Source of the DNA: Balaenoptera acutorostrata
Taxonomy: Eukaryota; Chordata; Mammalia; Artiodactyla; Balaenopteridae
Assembly: GCF_949987535.1 (NCBI RefSeq)
Contig: NW_026646028.1
Location: 79,928-143,927, forward strand
Length of the DNA: 64,000 nucleotides
Direction of reading: 5' to 3'
The translations under genes and the position numbers were made by a program. Below are positions 50,905 to 64,000 of the stretch, piece by piece (positions within the stretch are counted from its first letter, which is position 1; the number at the start of each line of letters is the position of its first letter). The notes beneath the pieces are model-generated. The model did not search any database. It was not told where the DNA came from and worked only from the letters and a program-made list of their open reading frames with translations.

Positions 50905-52663
50905 TTGGCCAAAAAGGGCGTATGCGTTTTTTCCTGAATATATTCAGGAAAAAACGCATACGCCCTTTTTGGCCAACCAAGCAACCTGGAAAGGCCAATC
51001 AGCGCTCCAAAGAAGTCTCGCTTCCCAGGGGGCAAAAGGGCCATGCGGAAAAAAGTGTCCAAACCAGAAATGCAGGACCGGCCATAGAGAAATGGGAGCC
51101 TTGCTACGCTGATGGGTGGGATGTAAATTGCCAACAGCCACTCTGGAGAAGTGTACGGTGTGTTCTGAAACATCTAAAAAACACAGCTTGGAGAGCATAG
51201 GGCACTTCCACTCATGGGCGTATAAATTGGGAAAACTAAAAATCAGCAAGACACAGGCACCCCAAAGTTTAGGGCTGCTCTGTTGACAAGAACCCCCACT
51301 TCATTACACCTTAAATATCCTAGGAAAGAGAAAAATGGATAAAGAAGTTGGGGTCCTCATGTACAATGGAATATCACTCAGCCATGAAATCAACGTCATA
51401 AGGCTAGTAGCAGCACGATGAGTGGATTTAGGTATGACGATTCTAAGTGAAATAAGTCACACAGAAAAAGACACTTATCATAAGATATCACTTAGAGAGG
51501 GAATGTAAAAACCGCTACACTTGAACTGAATTACAAAACAGAACAGAGTCACACGTTTAGGAAACACACTACGGCTGCTGAACGGGAAAGGTGAGGTGGG
51601 GTGATGCATAAAACAAGGATTTCAAATTAGCTCAGATACCGTTCCATAAACCCAATATGTAAGAGACAAGACCTATTCCTTTTTCAGTGAACTGGACTCA
51701 ACACCCCCTATTCACCGCACAAGAATATATCTGACTAGTAAGAATCTTCAAACCTATGTATTGATATCTCTCTGTAAGTGAGTCAAGGGGGTGTAAAGTG
51801 GCATAAACACAGCCGTGAAAAGCAGCTAAACCCCATTATAAAAATAAATTACTTTTCAAAACCCGTGAAACAAAGACAGTGAAAGAGAGAGAAATTCTTC
51901 CAAAATTCGTTCAGGGGCTGTGATGCAACCTGGATTGACCATATCTAGACCCACAGCTGATTGAGACATAAGGGTGGACACTCTTGGGGCTGAGAGGTTC
52001 GGTGAGGTTGGGTGAGCCAACGCAGACCCTTTCAAGTAATACTGCATGGTACCCATCCCATGGGTCCCAAATCTCCAGGTTCAAGGGCATCTTCCTACGT
52101 CGAAAACAGGCATGAGAAACCCAGAAGATGGTACACCGTGTGATCAGGAAAGGTTTCTAAAACGCACGTCATTTCTCATCTCCTTTGCTTGGGTTCGCCA
52201 TTCCAGCCGATTTACTAGCCATCTCCCTCCTTGGAGAATCAGCACCTTTAACCTCCTGTTCCGTACAGGTTGCAATTTGTCCTGAGGATGAACGGGAAGA
52301 GGGGGAACCAATGAGAGACTAGCTCTAGGTGTTGGGACAGGCACAGGTCACTCTATTTTCCCATCAGGAAGAAGAATTAAGCACAAGCTCAGCCTGCCCC
52401 ACAGAACCAGAAGAGGGCCTGAAGCAATCCTGCGCTTTTGCGGTCAGCTCCCAAAAAAGCGAGTTGAAAAATGGAGCTCAGGGGCACTGCAATTCACAAA
52501 CCTGCAGAGTTTTAAATGATACCTCTCGTCCACAAATATATTAAGGGAAGGCAACGAAGAGGCTCTGAAAGCAAGGCAGAATTGCAGGAAACAGATTTCA
52601 GGAGGTAGATTCGAATCGCCTTGAAAGCACATGAAAAGCGGCAAAACGTGGACAATGATGCCC
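50905..52663 (+). repeat. Satellite unit M30 (type P1)
   Basis: P1 is marked by ggccatagagaa near 51081, ggtatgacg near 51431 and caaggatttc near 51614. Private cccaggggg near 51025 and cacgtcattt near 52165. Confidence 0.9.
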
Positions 52664-54422
52664 TTGGCCAAAAAGGGCGTATGCGTTTTTTCCTGAATAT
52701 ATTCAGGAAAAAACGCATACGCCCTTTTTGGCCAACCAAGCAACCTGGAAAGGCCAATCAGCGCTCCAAAGAAGTCTCGCTTCCCAGCGGGCAAAAGGGC
52801 CATGCGGAAAAAAGTGTCCAAACCAGAAATGCAGGACCGGCCATGGAGAAATGGGAGCCTTGCTACGCTGATGTGTGGGATGTAAATTGCCAACAGCCAC
52901 TCTGGAGAAGTGTACGGTGTGTTCTGAAACATCTAAAAAACACAGCTTGGAGAGCATAGGGCACTTCCACTCATGGGCGTATAAATTGGGAAAACTAAAA
53001 ATCAGCAAGACACAGGCACCCCAAAGTTTAGGGCTGCTCTGTTGACAAGAACCCCCACTTCATTACACCTTAAATATCCTAGGAAAGAGAAAAATGGATA
53101 AAGAAGTTGGGGTCCTCATGTACAATGGAATATCACTCAGCCATGAAATCCACGTCATAAGGCTAGTAGCAGCACGATGAGTGGATTTAGGTACGACGAT
53201 TCTAAGTGAAATAAGTCACACAGAAAAAGACACTTATCATAAGATATCACTTCTAGAGGGAATGTAACAACCGCTACACTTGAACTGAATTACAAAACAG
53301 AACAGAGTCACACGTTTAGAAAACACACTATGGCTGCTGAACGGGAAAGGTGAGGTGGGGTGATGCATAAAACAAGGGTTTCAAATTAGCTCAGATACCG
53401 TTCCATAAACCCAATATGTAAGAGACAAGACCTATTCCTTTTTCAGTGAACTGGACTCAACACCCCCTATTCACCGCACAAGAATATATCTGACTAGTAA
53501 GAATCTTCAAACCTATGTATTGATATCTCTCTGTAAGTGAGTCAAGGGGGTGTAAAGCGGCATAAACACAGCCGTGAAAAGCAGCTAAACCCCATTATAA
53601 AAATAAATTACTTTTCAAAACCCGTGAAACAAAGGCAGTGAAAGACAGAGAAATTGTTACAAAATTCGTTCAGGGGCTGTGATGCAACCTGGATTGACCA
53701 TATCTAGACCCACAGCTGATTGAGACATAAGGGTGGACACTCTTGGGGCTGAGAGGTTCGGTGAGGTTGGGTGAGCCAACGCAGACCCTTTCAAGTAATA
53801 CTGCATGGTACCCATCCCATGGGTCCCAAATCTCCAGGTTCAAGGGCATCTTCCTACATCGAAAACAGGCATGAGAAACCCAGAAGATGGTACACCGTGT
53901 GATCGGGAAAGGTTTCTAAAACGCACCTCATTTCTCATCTCCTTTGCTCGGGTTCGCCATTCCAGCCGATTTACTAGCCATCTCCCTCCTTGGAGAATCA
54001 GCACCTTTAACCTCCTGTTCCGTACAGGTTGCAATTTGTCCTGAGGATGAACGGGAAGAGGGGGAACCAATGAGAGACTAGCTCTAGGTGTTGGGACAGG
54101 CACAGGTCACTCTATTTTCCCATCAGGAAGAAGAATTAAGCACAAGCTCAGCCTGCCCCCCAGAACCAGAAGAGGGCCTGAAGCAATCCTGCGCTTTTGC
54201 GGTCAGCTCCCAAAAAAGCGAGTTGAAAAATGGAGCTCAGGGGCACTGCAATTCACAAACCTGCAGAGTTTTAAATGATACCTCTCGTCCACAAATATAT
54301 TAAGGGAAGGCAACGAAGAGGCTCTGAAAGCAAGGCAGAATTGCAGGAAACAGATTTCAGGAGGTAGATTCGAATCGCCTTGAAAGCACATGAAAAGCGG
54401 CAAAACGTGGACAATGATGCCC
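52664..54422 (+). repeat. Satellite unit M31 (type P2)
   Basis: P2 is marked by gaatgtaacaacc near 53262 and aaagacagagaaattgtt near 53640, both shared with M35. Private gatgtgtggg near 52871. Confidence 0.9.
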
Positions 54423-56181
54423 TTGGCCAAAAAGGGCGTATGCGTTTTTTCCTGAATATATTCAGGAAAAAACGCATACGCCCTTTTTGGCCAACCAAGC
54501 AACCTGGAAAGGCCAATCAGCGCTCCAAAGAAGTCTCGCTTCCCAGCGGGCAAAAGGGCCATGCGGAAAAAAGTGTCCAAACCAGAAATGCAGGACCGGC
54601 CATGGAGAAATGGGAGCCTTGCTACGCTGATGGGTGGGATGTAAATTGCCAACAGCCACTCTGGAGAAGTGTACGGTGTGTTCTGAAACATCTAAAAAAC
54701 ACAGCTTGGAGAGCATAGGGCACTTCCACTCATGGGCGTATAAATTGGGAAAACTAAAAATCAGCAAGACACAGGCACCCCAAAGTTTAGGGCTGCTCTG
54801 TTGACAAGAACCCCCACTTCATTACACCTTAAATATCCTAGGAAAGTGAAAAATGGATAAAGAAGTTGTGGTCCTCATGTACAATGGAATATCACTCAGC
54901 CATGAAATCCACGTCATAAGGCTAGTAGCAGCACGATGAGTGGATTTAGGTACGACGATTCTAAGTGAAATAAGTCACACAGAAAAAGACACTTATCATA
55001 AGATATCACTTAGAGAGGGAATGTAAAAACCGCTACACTTGAACTGAATTACAAAACAGAACAGAGTCACACGTTCAGAAAACACACTATGGATGCTGAA
55101 CGGGAAAGGTGAGGTGGGGTGATGCATAAAACAAGGGTTTCAAATTAGCTCAGATACCGTTCCATAAACCCAATATGTAAGAGACAAGACCTATTCCTTT
55201 TTCAGTGAACTGGACTCAACACCCCCTATTCACCGCACAAGAATATATCTGACTAGTAAGAATCTTCAAACCTATGTATTGATATCTCTCTGTAAGTGAG
55301 TCAAGGGGGTGTAAAGCGGCATAAACACAGCCGTGAAAAGCAGCTAAACCCCATTATAAAAATAAATTACTTTTCAAAACCCGTGAAACAAAGGCAGTGA
55401 AAGAGAGAGAAATTCTTACAAAATTCGTTCAGGGGCTGTGATGCAACCTGGATTGACCATATCTAGACCCACAGCTGATTGAGACATAAGGGTGGACACT
55501 CTTGGGGCTGAGAGGTTCGGTGAGGTTGGGTGAGCCAACGCAGACCCTTTCAAGTAATACTGCATGGTACCCATCCCATGGGTCCCAAATCTCCAGGTTC
55601 AAGGGCATCTTCCTACGTCGAAAACAGGCATGAGAAACCCAGAAGATGGTACACCGTGTGATCGGGAAAGGTTTCTAAAACGCACCTCATTTCTCATCTC
55701 CTTTGCTCGGGTTCGCCATTCCAGCCGATTTACTAGCCATCTCCCTCCTTGGAGAATCAGCACCTTTAACCTCCTGTTCCGTACAGGTTGCAATTTGTCC
55801 TGAGGATGAACGGGAAGAGGGGGAACCAATGAGAGACTAGCTCTAGGTGTTGGGACAGGCACAGGTCACTCTATTTTCCCATCAGGAAGAAGAATTAAGC
55901 ACAAGCTCAGCCTGCCCCCCAGAACCAGAAGAGGGCCTGAAGCAATCCTGCGCTTTTGCGGCCAGCTCCCAAAAAAGCGAGTTGAAAAATGGAGCTCAGG
56001 GGCACTGCAATTCACAAACCTGCAGAGTTTTAAATGATACCTCTCGTCCACAAATATATTAAGGGAAGGCAACGAAGAGGCTTTGAAAGCAAGGCAGAAT
56101 TGCAGGAAACAGATTTCAGGAGGTAGATTCGAATCGCCTTGAAAGCACAGGAAAAGCGGCAAAACGTGGACAATGATGCCC
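54423..56181 (+). repeat. Satellite unit M32 (type P3)
   Basis: P3 markers (aggaaagtgaaa near 54840, cacgttcag near 55071). Private ctatggatgctg near 55088. Confidence 0.9.
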
Positions 56182-57940
56182 TTGGCCAAAAAGGGCGTAT
56201 GCGTTTTTTCCTGAATATATTCAGGAAAAAACGCATACGCCCTTTTTGGCCAACCAAGCAACCTGGAAAGGCCAATCAGCGCTCCAAAGAAGTCTCGCTT
56301 CCCAGCGGGCAAAAGGGCCATGCGGAAAAAAGTGTCCAAACCAGAAATGCAGGACCGGCCATAGAGAAATGGGAGCCTTGCTACGCTGATGGGTGGGATG
56401 TAAATTGCCAACAGCCACTCTGGAGAAGTGTACGGTGTGTTCTGAAACATCTAAAAAACACAGCTTGGAGAGCATAGGGCACTTCCAATCATGGGCGTAT
56501 AAATTGGGAAAACTAAAAATCAGCAAGACACAGGCACCCCAAAGTTTAGGGCTGCTCTGTTGACAAGAACCCCCACTTCATTACACCTTAAATATCCTAG
56601 GAAAGAGAAAAATGGATAAAGAAGTTGGGGTCCTCATGTACAATGGAATATCACTCAGCCATGAAATCAACGTCATAAGGCTAGTAGCAGCACGATGAGT
56701 GGATTAAGGTATGACGATTCTAAGTGAAATAAGTCACACAGAAAAAGACACTTATCATAAGATATCACTTCTAGAGGGAATGTAAAAACCGCTACACTTG
56801 AACTGAATTACAAAACAGAACAGAGTCACACGTTTAGGAAACACACTACGGCTGCTGAACGGGAAAGGTGAGGTGGGGTGATGCATAAAACAAGGATTTC
56901 AAATTAGCTCAGATACCGTTCCATAAACCCAATATGTAAGAGACAAGACCTATTCCTTTTTCAGTGAACTGGACTCAACACCCCCTATTCACCGCACAAG
57001 AATAGATCTGACTAGTAAGAATCTTCAAACCTATGTATTGATATCTCTCTGTAAGTGAGTCAAGGGGGTGTAAAGTGGCATAAACACAGCCGTGAAAAGC
57101 AGCTAAACCCCATTATAAAAATAAATTACTTTTCAAAACCCGTGAAACAAAGACAGTGAAAGAGAGAGAAATTCTTCCAAAATTCGTTCAGGGGCTGTGA
57201 TGCAACCTGGATTGACCATATCTAGACCCACAGCTGATTGAGACATAAGGGTGGACACTCTTGGGGCTGAGAGGTTCGGTGAGGTTGGGTGAGCCAACGC
57301 AGACCCTTTCAAGTAATACTGCATGGTACCCATCCCATGGGTCCCAAATCTCCAGGTTCAAGGGCATCTTCCTACATCGAAAACAGGCATGAGAAACCCA
57401 GAAGATGGTACACCGTGTGATCGGGAAAGGTTTCTAAAACGCACCTCATTTCTCATCTCCTTTGCTCGGGTTCGCCATTCCAGCCGATTTACTAGCCATC
57501 TCCCTCCTTGGAGAATCAGCACCTTTAACCTCCTGTTCCGTACAGGTTGAAATTTGTCCTGAGGATGAACGGGAAGAGGGGGAACCAATGAGAGACTAGC
57601 TCTAGGTGTTGGGACAGGCACAGGTCACTCTATTTTCCCATCAGGAAGAAGAATTAAGCACAAGCTCAGCCTGCCCCCCAGAACCAGAAGAGGGCCTGAA
57701 GCAATCCTGCGCTTTTGCGGTCAGCTCCCAAAAAAGCGAGTTGAAAAATGGAGCTCAGGGGCACTGCAATTCACAAACCTGCAGAGTTTTAAATGATACC
57801 TCTCGTCCACAAATATATTAAGGGAAGGCAACGAAGAGGCTCTGAAAGCAAGGCAGAATTGCAGGAAACAGATTTCAGGAGGTAGATTCGAATCGCCTTG
57901 AAAGCACATGAAAAGCGGCAAAACGTGGACAATGATGCCC
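56182..57940 (+). repeat. Satellite unit M33 (type P1)
   Basis: P1 markers plus ttccaatcatgg near 56484 and ggattaaggtatg near 56701, both shared with M37. Private aatagatctg near 57001 and acaggttgaaat near 57542. Confidence 0.9.
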
Positions 57941-59699
57941 TTGGCCAAAAAGGGCGTATGCGTTTTTTCCTGAATATATTCAGGAAAAAACGCATACGCC
58001 CTTTTTGGCCAACCAAGCAACCTGGAAAGGCCAATCAGCGCTCCAAAGAAGTCTCGCTTCCCAGCGGGCAAAAGGGCCATGCGGAAAAAAGTGTCCAAAC
58101 CAGAAATGCAGGACCGGCCATGGAGAAATGGGAGCCTTGCTACGCTGATGGGTGGGATGTAAATTGCCAACAACCACTCTGGAGAAGTGTACGGTGTGTT
58201 CTGAAACATCTAAAAAACACAGCTTGGAGAGCATAGGGCACTTCCACTCATGGGCGTATAAATTGGGAAAACTAAAAATCAGCAAGACACAGGCACCCCA
58301 AAGTTTAGGGCTGCTCTGTTGACAAGAACCCCCACTTCATTACACCTTAAATATCCTAGGAAAGAGAAAAATGGATAAAGAAGTTGGGGTCCTCATGTAC
58401 AATGGAATATCACTCAGCCATGAAATCCACGTCATAAGGCTAGTAGCAGCACGATGAGTGGATTTAGGTACGACGATTCTAAGTGAAATAAGTCACACAG
58501 AAAAAGACACTTATCATAAGATATCACTTCTAGAGGGAATGTAAAAACCGCTACACTTGAACTGAATTACAAAACAGAACAGAGTCACACGTTTAGGAAA
58601 CACACTACGGCTGCTGAACGGGAAAGGTGAGGTGGGGTGATGCATAAAACAAGGATTTCAAATTAGCTCAGATACCGTTCCATAAACCCAATATGTAAGA
58701 GACAAGACCTATTCCTTTTTCAGTGAACTGGACTCAACACCCCCTATTCACCGCACAAGAATATATCTGACTAGTAAGAATCTTCAAACCTATGTATTGA
58801 TATCTCTCTGTAAGTGAGTCAAGGGGGTGTAAAGTGGCATAAACACAGCCGTGAAAAGCAGCTAAACCCCATTATAAAAATAAATTACTTTTCAAAACCC
58901 GTGAAACAAAGACAGTGAAAGAGAGAGAAATTCTTCCAAAATTCGTTCAGGGGCTGTGATGCAACCTGGATTGACCATATCTAGACCCACAGCTGATTGA
59001 GACATAAGGGTGGACACTCTTGGGGCTGAGAGGTTCGGTGAGGTTGGGTGAGCCAACGCAGACCCTTTCAAGTAATACTGCATGGTACCCATCCCATGGG
59101 TCCCAAATCTCCAGGTTCAAGGGCATCTTCCTACATCGAAAACAGGCATGAGAAACCCAGAAGATGGTACACCGTGTGATCGGGAAAGGTTTCTAAAACG
59201 CACCTCATTTCTCATCTCCTTTGCTCGGGTTCGCCATTCCAGCCGATTTACTAGCCATCTCCCTCCTTGGAGAATCAGCACCTTTAACCTCCTGTTCCGT
59301 ACAGGTTGCAATTTGTCCTGAGGATGAACGGGAAGAGGGGGAACCAATGAGAGACTAGCTCTAGGTGTTGGGACAGGCACAGGTCACTCTATTTTCCCAT
59401 CAGGAAGAAGAATTAAGCACAAGCTCAGCCTGCCCCCCAGAACCAGAAGAGGGCCTGAAGCAATCCTGCGCTTTTGCGGTCAGCTCCCAAAAAAGCGAGT
59501 TGAAAAATGGAGCTCAGGGGCACTGCAATTCACAAACCTGCAGAGTTTTAAATGATACCTCTCGTCCACAAATATATTAAGGGAAGGCAACGAAGAGGCT
59601 CTGAAAGCAAGGCAGAATTGCAGGAAACAGATTTCAGGAGGTAGATTCGAATCGCCTTGAAAGCACATGAAAAGCGGCAAAACGTGGACAATGATGCCC
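57941..59699 (+). repeat. Satellite unit M34 (P2/P1 mosaic)
   Basis: The first part has aatccacgtc near 58424, as P2 and P3 do; further on it has P1 markers (caaggatttc near 58650, gtaaagtggc near 58828, cttccaaaatt near 58933). Confidence 0.88.
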
Positions 59700-61458
59700 T
59701 TGGCCAAAAAGGGCGTATGCGTTTTTTCCTGAATATATTCAGGAAAAAACGCATACGCCCTTTTTGGCCAACCAAGCAACCTGGAAAGGCCAATCAGCGC
59801 TCCAAAGAAGTCTCGCTTCCCAGCGGGCAAAAGGGCCATGCGGAAAAAAGTGTCCAAACCAGAAATGCAGGACCGGCCATGGAGAAATGGGAGCCTTGCT
59901 ACGCTGATGGGTGGGATGTAAATTGCCAACAGCCACTCTGGAGAAGTGTACGGTGTGTTCTGAAACATCTAAAAAACACAGCTTGGAGAGCATAGGGCAC
60001 TTCCACTCATGGGCGTATAAATTGGGAAAACTAAAAATCAGCAAGACACAGGCACCCCAAAGTTTAGGGCTGCTCTGTTGACAAGAACCCCCACTTCATT
60101 ACACCTTAAATATCCTAGGAAAGTGAAAAATGGATAAAGAAGTTGTGGTCCTCATGTACAATGGAATATCACTCAGCCATGAAATCCACGTCATAAGGCT
60201 AGTAGCAGCACGATGAGTGGATTTAGGTACGACGATTCTAAGTGAAATAAGTCACACAGAAAAAGACACTTATCATAAGATATCACTTAGAGAGGGAATG
60301 TAACAACCGCTACACTTGAACTGAATTACAAAACAGAACAGAGTCACACGTTTAGAAAACACACTATGGCTGCTGAACGGGAAAGGTGAGGTGGGGTGAT
60401 GCATAAAACAAGGGTTTCAAATTAGCTCAGATACCGTTCCATAAACCCAATATGTAAGAGACAAGACCTATTCCTTTTTCAGTGAACTGGACTCAACACC
60501 CCCTATTCACCGCACAAGAATATATCTGACTAGTAAGAATCTTCAAACCTATGTATTGATATCTCTCTGTAAGTGAGTCAAGGGGGTGTAAAGCGGCATA
60601 AACACAGCCGTGAAAAGCAGCTAAACCCCATTATAAAAATAAATTACTTTTCAAAACCCGTGAAACAAAGGCAGTGAAAGACAGAGAAATTGTTACAAAA
60701 TTCGTTCAGGGGCTGTGATGCAACCTGGATTGACCATATCTAGACCCACAGCTGATTGAGACATAAGGGTGGACACTCTTGGGGCTGAGAGGTTCGGTGA
60801 GGTTGGGTGAGCCAACGCAGACCCTTTCAAGTAATACTGCATGGTACCCATCCCATGGGTCCCAAATCTCCAGGTTCAAGGGCATCTTCCTACATCGAAA
60901 ACAGGCATGAGAAACCCAGAAGATGGTACACCGTGTGATCGGGAAAGGTTTCTAAAACGCACCTCATTTCTCATCTCCTTTGCTCGGGTTCGCCATTCCA
61001 GCCGATTTACTAGCCATCTCCCTCCTTGGAGAATCAGCACCTTTAACCTCCTGTTCCGTACAGGTTGCAATTTGTCCTGAGGATGAACGGGAAGAGGGGG
61101 AACCAATGAGAGACTAGCTCTAGGTGTTGGGACAGGCACAGGTCACTCTATTTTCCCATCAGGAAGAAGAATTAAGCACAAGCTCAGCCTGCCCCCCAGA
61201 ACCAGAAGAGGGCCTGAAGCAATCCTGCGCTTTTGCGGTCAGCTCCCAAAAAAGCGAGTTGAAAAATGGAGCTCAGGGGCACTGCAATTCACAAACCTGC
61301 AGAGTTTTAAATGATACCTCTCGTCCACAAATATATTAAGGGAAGGCAACGAAGAGGCTCTGAAAGCAAGGCAGAATTGCAGGAAACAGATTTCAGGAGG
61401 TAGATTCGAATCGCCTTGAAAGCACATGAAAAGCGGCAAAACGTGGACAATGATGCCC
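59700..61458 (+). repeat. Satellite unit M35 (P3/P2 mosaic)
   Basis: P3-like start (aggaaagtgaaa near 60117, cttagagaggg near 60287) joined to the P2 remainder (taacaaccg near 60301, aaagacagagaaattgtt near 60676). Confidence 0.88.
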
Positions 61459-63217
61459 TTGGCCAAAAAGGGCGTATGCGTTTTTTCCTGAATATATTCA
61501 GGAAAAAACGCATACGCCCTTTTTGGCCAACCAAGCAACCTGGAAAGGCCAATCAGCGCTCCAAAGAAGTCTCGCTTCCCAGCGGGCAAAAGGGCCATGC
61601 GGAAAAAAGTGTCCAAACCAGAAATGCAGGACCGGCCATGGAGAAATGGGAGCCTTGCTACGCTGATGGGTGGGATGTAAATTGCCAACAGCCACTCTGG
61701 AGAAGTGTACGGTGTGTTCTGAAACATCTAAAAAACACAGCTTGGAGAGCATAGGGCACTTCCACTCATGGGCGTATAAATTGGGAAAACTAAAAATCAG
61801 CAAGACACAGGCACCCCAAAGTTTAGGGCTGCTCTGTTGACAAGAACCCCCACTTCATTACACCTTAAATATCCTAGGAAAGTGAAAAATGGATAAAGAA
61901 GTTGTGGTCCTCATGTACAATGGAATATCACTCAGCCATGAAATCCACGTCATAAGGCTAGTAGCAGCACGATGAGTGGATTTAGGTACGACGATTCTAA
62001 GTGAAATAAGTCACACAGAAAAAGACACTTATCATAAGATATCACTTAGAGAGGGAATGTAAAAACCGCTACACTTGAACTGAATTACAAAACAGAACAG
62101 AGTCACACGTTCAGAAAACACACTATGGCTGCTGAACGGGAAAGGTGAGGTGGGGTGATGCATAAAACAAGGGTTTCAAATTAGCTCAGATACCGTTCCA
62201 TAAACCCAATATGTAAGAGACAAGACCTATTCCTTTTTCAGTGAACTGGACTCAACACCCCCTATTCACCGCACAAGAATATATCTGACTAGTAAGAATC
62301 TTCAAACCTATGTATTGATATCTCTCTGTAAGTGAGTCAAGGGGGTTTAAAGCGGCATAAACACAGCCGTGAAAAGCAGCTAAACCCCATTATAAAAATA
62401 AATTACTTTTCAAAACCCGTGAAACAAAGGCAGTGAAAGAGAGAGAAATTCTTACAAAATTCGTTCAGGGGCTATGATGCAACCTGGATTGACCATATCT
62501 AGACCCACAGCTGATTGAGACATAAGGGTGGACACTCTTGGGGCTGAGAGGTTCGGTGAGGTTGGGTGAGCCAACGCAGACCCTTTCAAGTAATACTGCA
62601 TGGTACCCATCCCATGGGTCCCAAATCTCCAGGTTCAAGGGCATCTTCCTACGTCGAAAACAGGCATGAGAAACCCAGAAGATGGTACACCGTGTGATCG
62701 GGAAAGGTTTCTAAAACGCACCTCATTTCTCATCTCCTTTGCTCGGGTTCGCCATTCCAGCCGATTTACTAGCCATCTCCCTCCTTGGAGAATCAGCACC
62801 TTTAACCTCCTGTTCCGTACAGGTTGCAATTTGTCCTGAGGATGAACGGGAAGAGGGGGAACCAATGAGAGACTAGCTCTAGGTGTTGGGACAGGCACAG
62901 GTCACTCTATTTTCCCATCAGGAAGAAGAATTAAGCACAAGCTCAGCCTGCCCCCCAGAACCAGAAGAGGGCCTGAAGCAATCCTGCGCTTTTGCGGCCA
63001 GCTCCCAAAAAAGCGAGTTGAAAAATGGAGCTCAGGGGCACTGCAATTCACAAACCTGCAGAGTTTTAAATGATACCTCTCGTCCACAAATATATTAAGG
63101 GAAGGCAACGAAGAGGCTTTGAAAGCAAGGCAGAATTGCAGGAAACAGATTTCAGGAGGTAGATTCGAATCGCCTTGAAAGCACAGGAAAAGCGGCAAAA
63201 CGTGGACAATGATGCCC
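61459..63217 (+). repeat. Satellite unit M36 (type P3)
   Basis: P3 markers (cacgttcag near 62106, ggctatgatgc near 62470). Private gggggtttaaag near 62341. Confidence 0.9.
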
Positions 63218-64000
63218 TTGGCCAAAAAGGGCGTATGCGTTTTTTCCTGAATATATTCAGGAAAAAACGCATACGCCCTTTTTGGCCAACCAAGCAACCT
63301 GGAAAGGCCAATCAGCGCTCCAAAGAAGTCTCGCTTCCCAGCGGGCAAAAGGGCCATGCGGAAAAAAGTGTCCAAACCAGAAATGCAGGACCGGCCATAG
63401 AGAAATGGGAGCCTTGCTACGCTGATGGGTGGGATGTAAATTGCCAACAGCCACTCTGGAGAAGTGTACGGTGTGTTCTGAAACATCTAAAAAACACAGC
63501 TTGGAGAGCATAGGGCACTTCCAATCATGGGCGTATAAATTGGGAAAACTAAAAATCAGCAAGACACAGGCACCCCAAAGTTTAGGGCTGCTCTGTTGAC
63601 AAGAACCCCCACTTCATTACACCTTAAATATCCTAGGAAAGAGAAAAATGGATAAAGAAGTTGGGGTCCTCATGTACAATGGAATATCACTCAGCCATGA
63701 AATCAACGTCATAAGGCTAGTAGCAGCACGATGAGTGGATTAAGGTATGACGATTCTAAGTGAAATAAGTCACACAGAAAAAGACACTTATCATAAGATA
63801 TCACTTCTAGAGGGAATGTAAAAACCGCTACACTTGAACTGAATTACAAAACAGAACAGAGTCACACGTTTAGGAAACACACTACGGCTGCTGAACGGGA
63901 AAGGTGAGGTGGGGTGATGCATAAAACAAGGATTTCAAATTAGCTCAGATACCGTTCCATAAACCCAATATGTAAGAGACAAGACCTATTCCTTTTTCAG
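63218..64000 (+). repeat. Satellite unit M37, cut by window edge (type P1)
   Basis: P1 markers as in M33 (ggccatagagaa near 63394, ttccaatcatgg near 63520, ggattaaggtatg near 63737, caaggatttc near 63929). It stops in the L1 3' UTR remnant, so the array continues to the right. Confidence 0.9.

Larger units (their letters stand above)
1..64000 (+). repeat. Satellite array, 1,759-bp unit, probably the common cetacean satellite
   Basis: The same sequence recurs every 1,759 bp across the full window, always in one orientation; units differ by scattered substitutions and very few indels (by eye a low single-digit percentage). Landmarks such as the palindrome start fall at 14, 1773, 5228, 6987, 10444, 12203 and so on to 63218. 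No other transposon, gene or unique sequence interrupts it. Established knowledge: whales carry an abundant heterochromatic satellite of about 1,760 bp (about 1,580 bp in delphinoids). Length plus L1-derived content make that the best identification and suggest a baleen whale or a non-delphinoid toothed whale. I could not run a search, so the species is inference. The array continues beyond both window edges. Confidence 0.88.
49146..64000 (+). repeat. Three-unit higher-order repeat P3-P1-P2, with one four-unit version
   Basis: Order by markers: P3 P1 P2, then P3 P1 and two mosaic units, then P3 P1. Copies of P2 (53262 and 60298), of P3 (55071 and 62106) and of P1 (56701 and 63737) are 7,036 bp apart, four basic units, whereas the preceding P1 pair (50905 and 56182) is 5,277 bp apart. 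Confidence 0.82.

Noticed and set aside
1..64000. Bacterial or phage genes, rRNA, tRNA, or a host gene within the array
   Set aside because: Every stretch of the window is accounted for by satellite units; there is no unique sequence in which such a gene could lie.

Overview
The whole window is one uninterrupted head-to-tail satellite array, with no unique sequence, no functional gene and no foreign insertion that I can see. The repeat unit is 1,759 bp (1,760 bp in one subfamily, 1,696-1,698 bp in two shortened units). I count 35 complete intact units, two shortened ones included, plus a few bases of another at the left edge and a cut unit at the right edge. All units run in the same direction. 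I number units from the start of a palindrome that each carries (M1 = 14..1772 to M37 = 63218..64000).

The unit length and content point to a whale. A tandem satellite of about 1,760 bp is known from baleen whales and several toothed whales as the common cetacean satellite (about 1,580 bp in delphinoids), and it has been reported to be built from a LINE-1 fragment. This is recalled from the literature, not searched. Reading the unit against my memory of artiodactyl/cetacean L1, I find collinear similarity through almost all of it, on the + strand. The decayed end of L1 ORF2 starts near 961 and the remnant 3' UTR ends near 2719 of the first complete L1-phase unit, and the next copy starts at once. 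The natural unit therefore looks like one 5'-truncated L1 copy, amplified head to tail.

The exception to the L1 collinearity is a 72-bp perfect palindrome with no spacer (14..85 and every following unit). It sits inside the ORF2 remnant with L1-like sequence on both sides. By eye 31 of 35 intact copies are perfect, four have one arm mismatch, and two units have lost 61 bp of it cleanly between 6-bp direct repeats. In units M17 and M19 both arms carry matching changes, so symmetry is kept. This symmetry-preserving palindrome is the most interesting signal in the window.

Layout by region. 1..15.7 kb: units alternate among several tail types (here T1, T2, T4) in a loose two- to three-unit order, including both units with a collapsed palindrome. 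13.9..22.8 kb: a 1,760-bp subfamily (S) interspersed with ordinary units. 22.8..28.0 kb: ordinary units. 28.0..35.1 kb: a two-unit higher-order repeat (X-A, X-A). 33.3..47.4 kb: a three-unit higher-order repeat (A-B-C, A-B-C, then B-C with A missing). 47.4..49.1 kb: a single ordinary unit. 49.1..64 kb: another three-unit higher-order repeat (P3-P1-P2), once enlarged to four units. These patterns are what unequal crossing-over and conversion produce in satellite arrays. Open reading frames in the window are all repeats of the same satellite frames, several of them just the palindrome read on both strands, and I call none of them genes.
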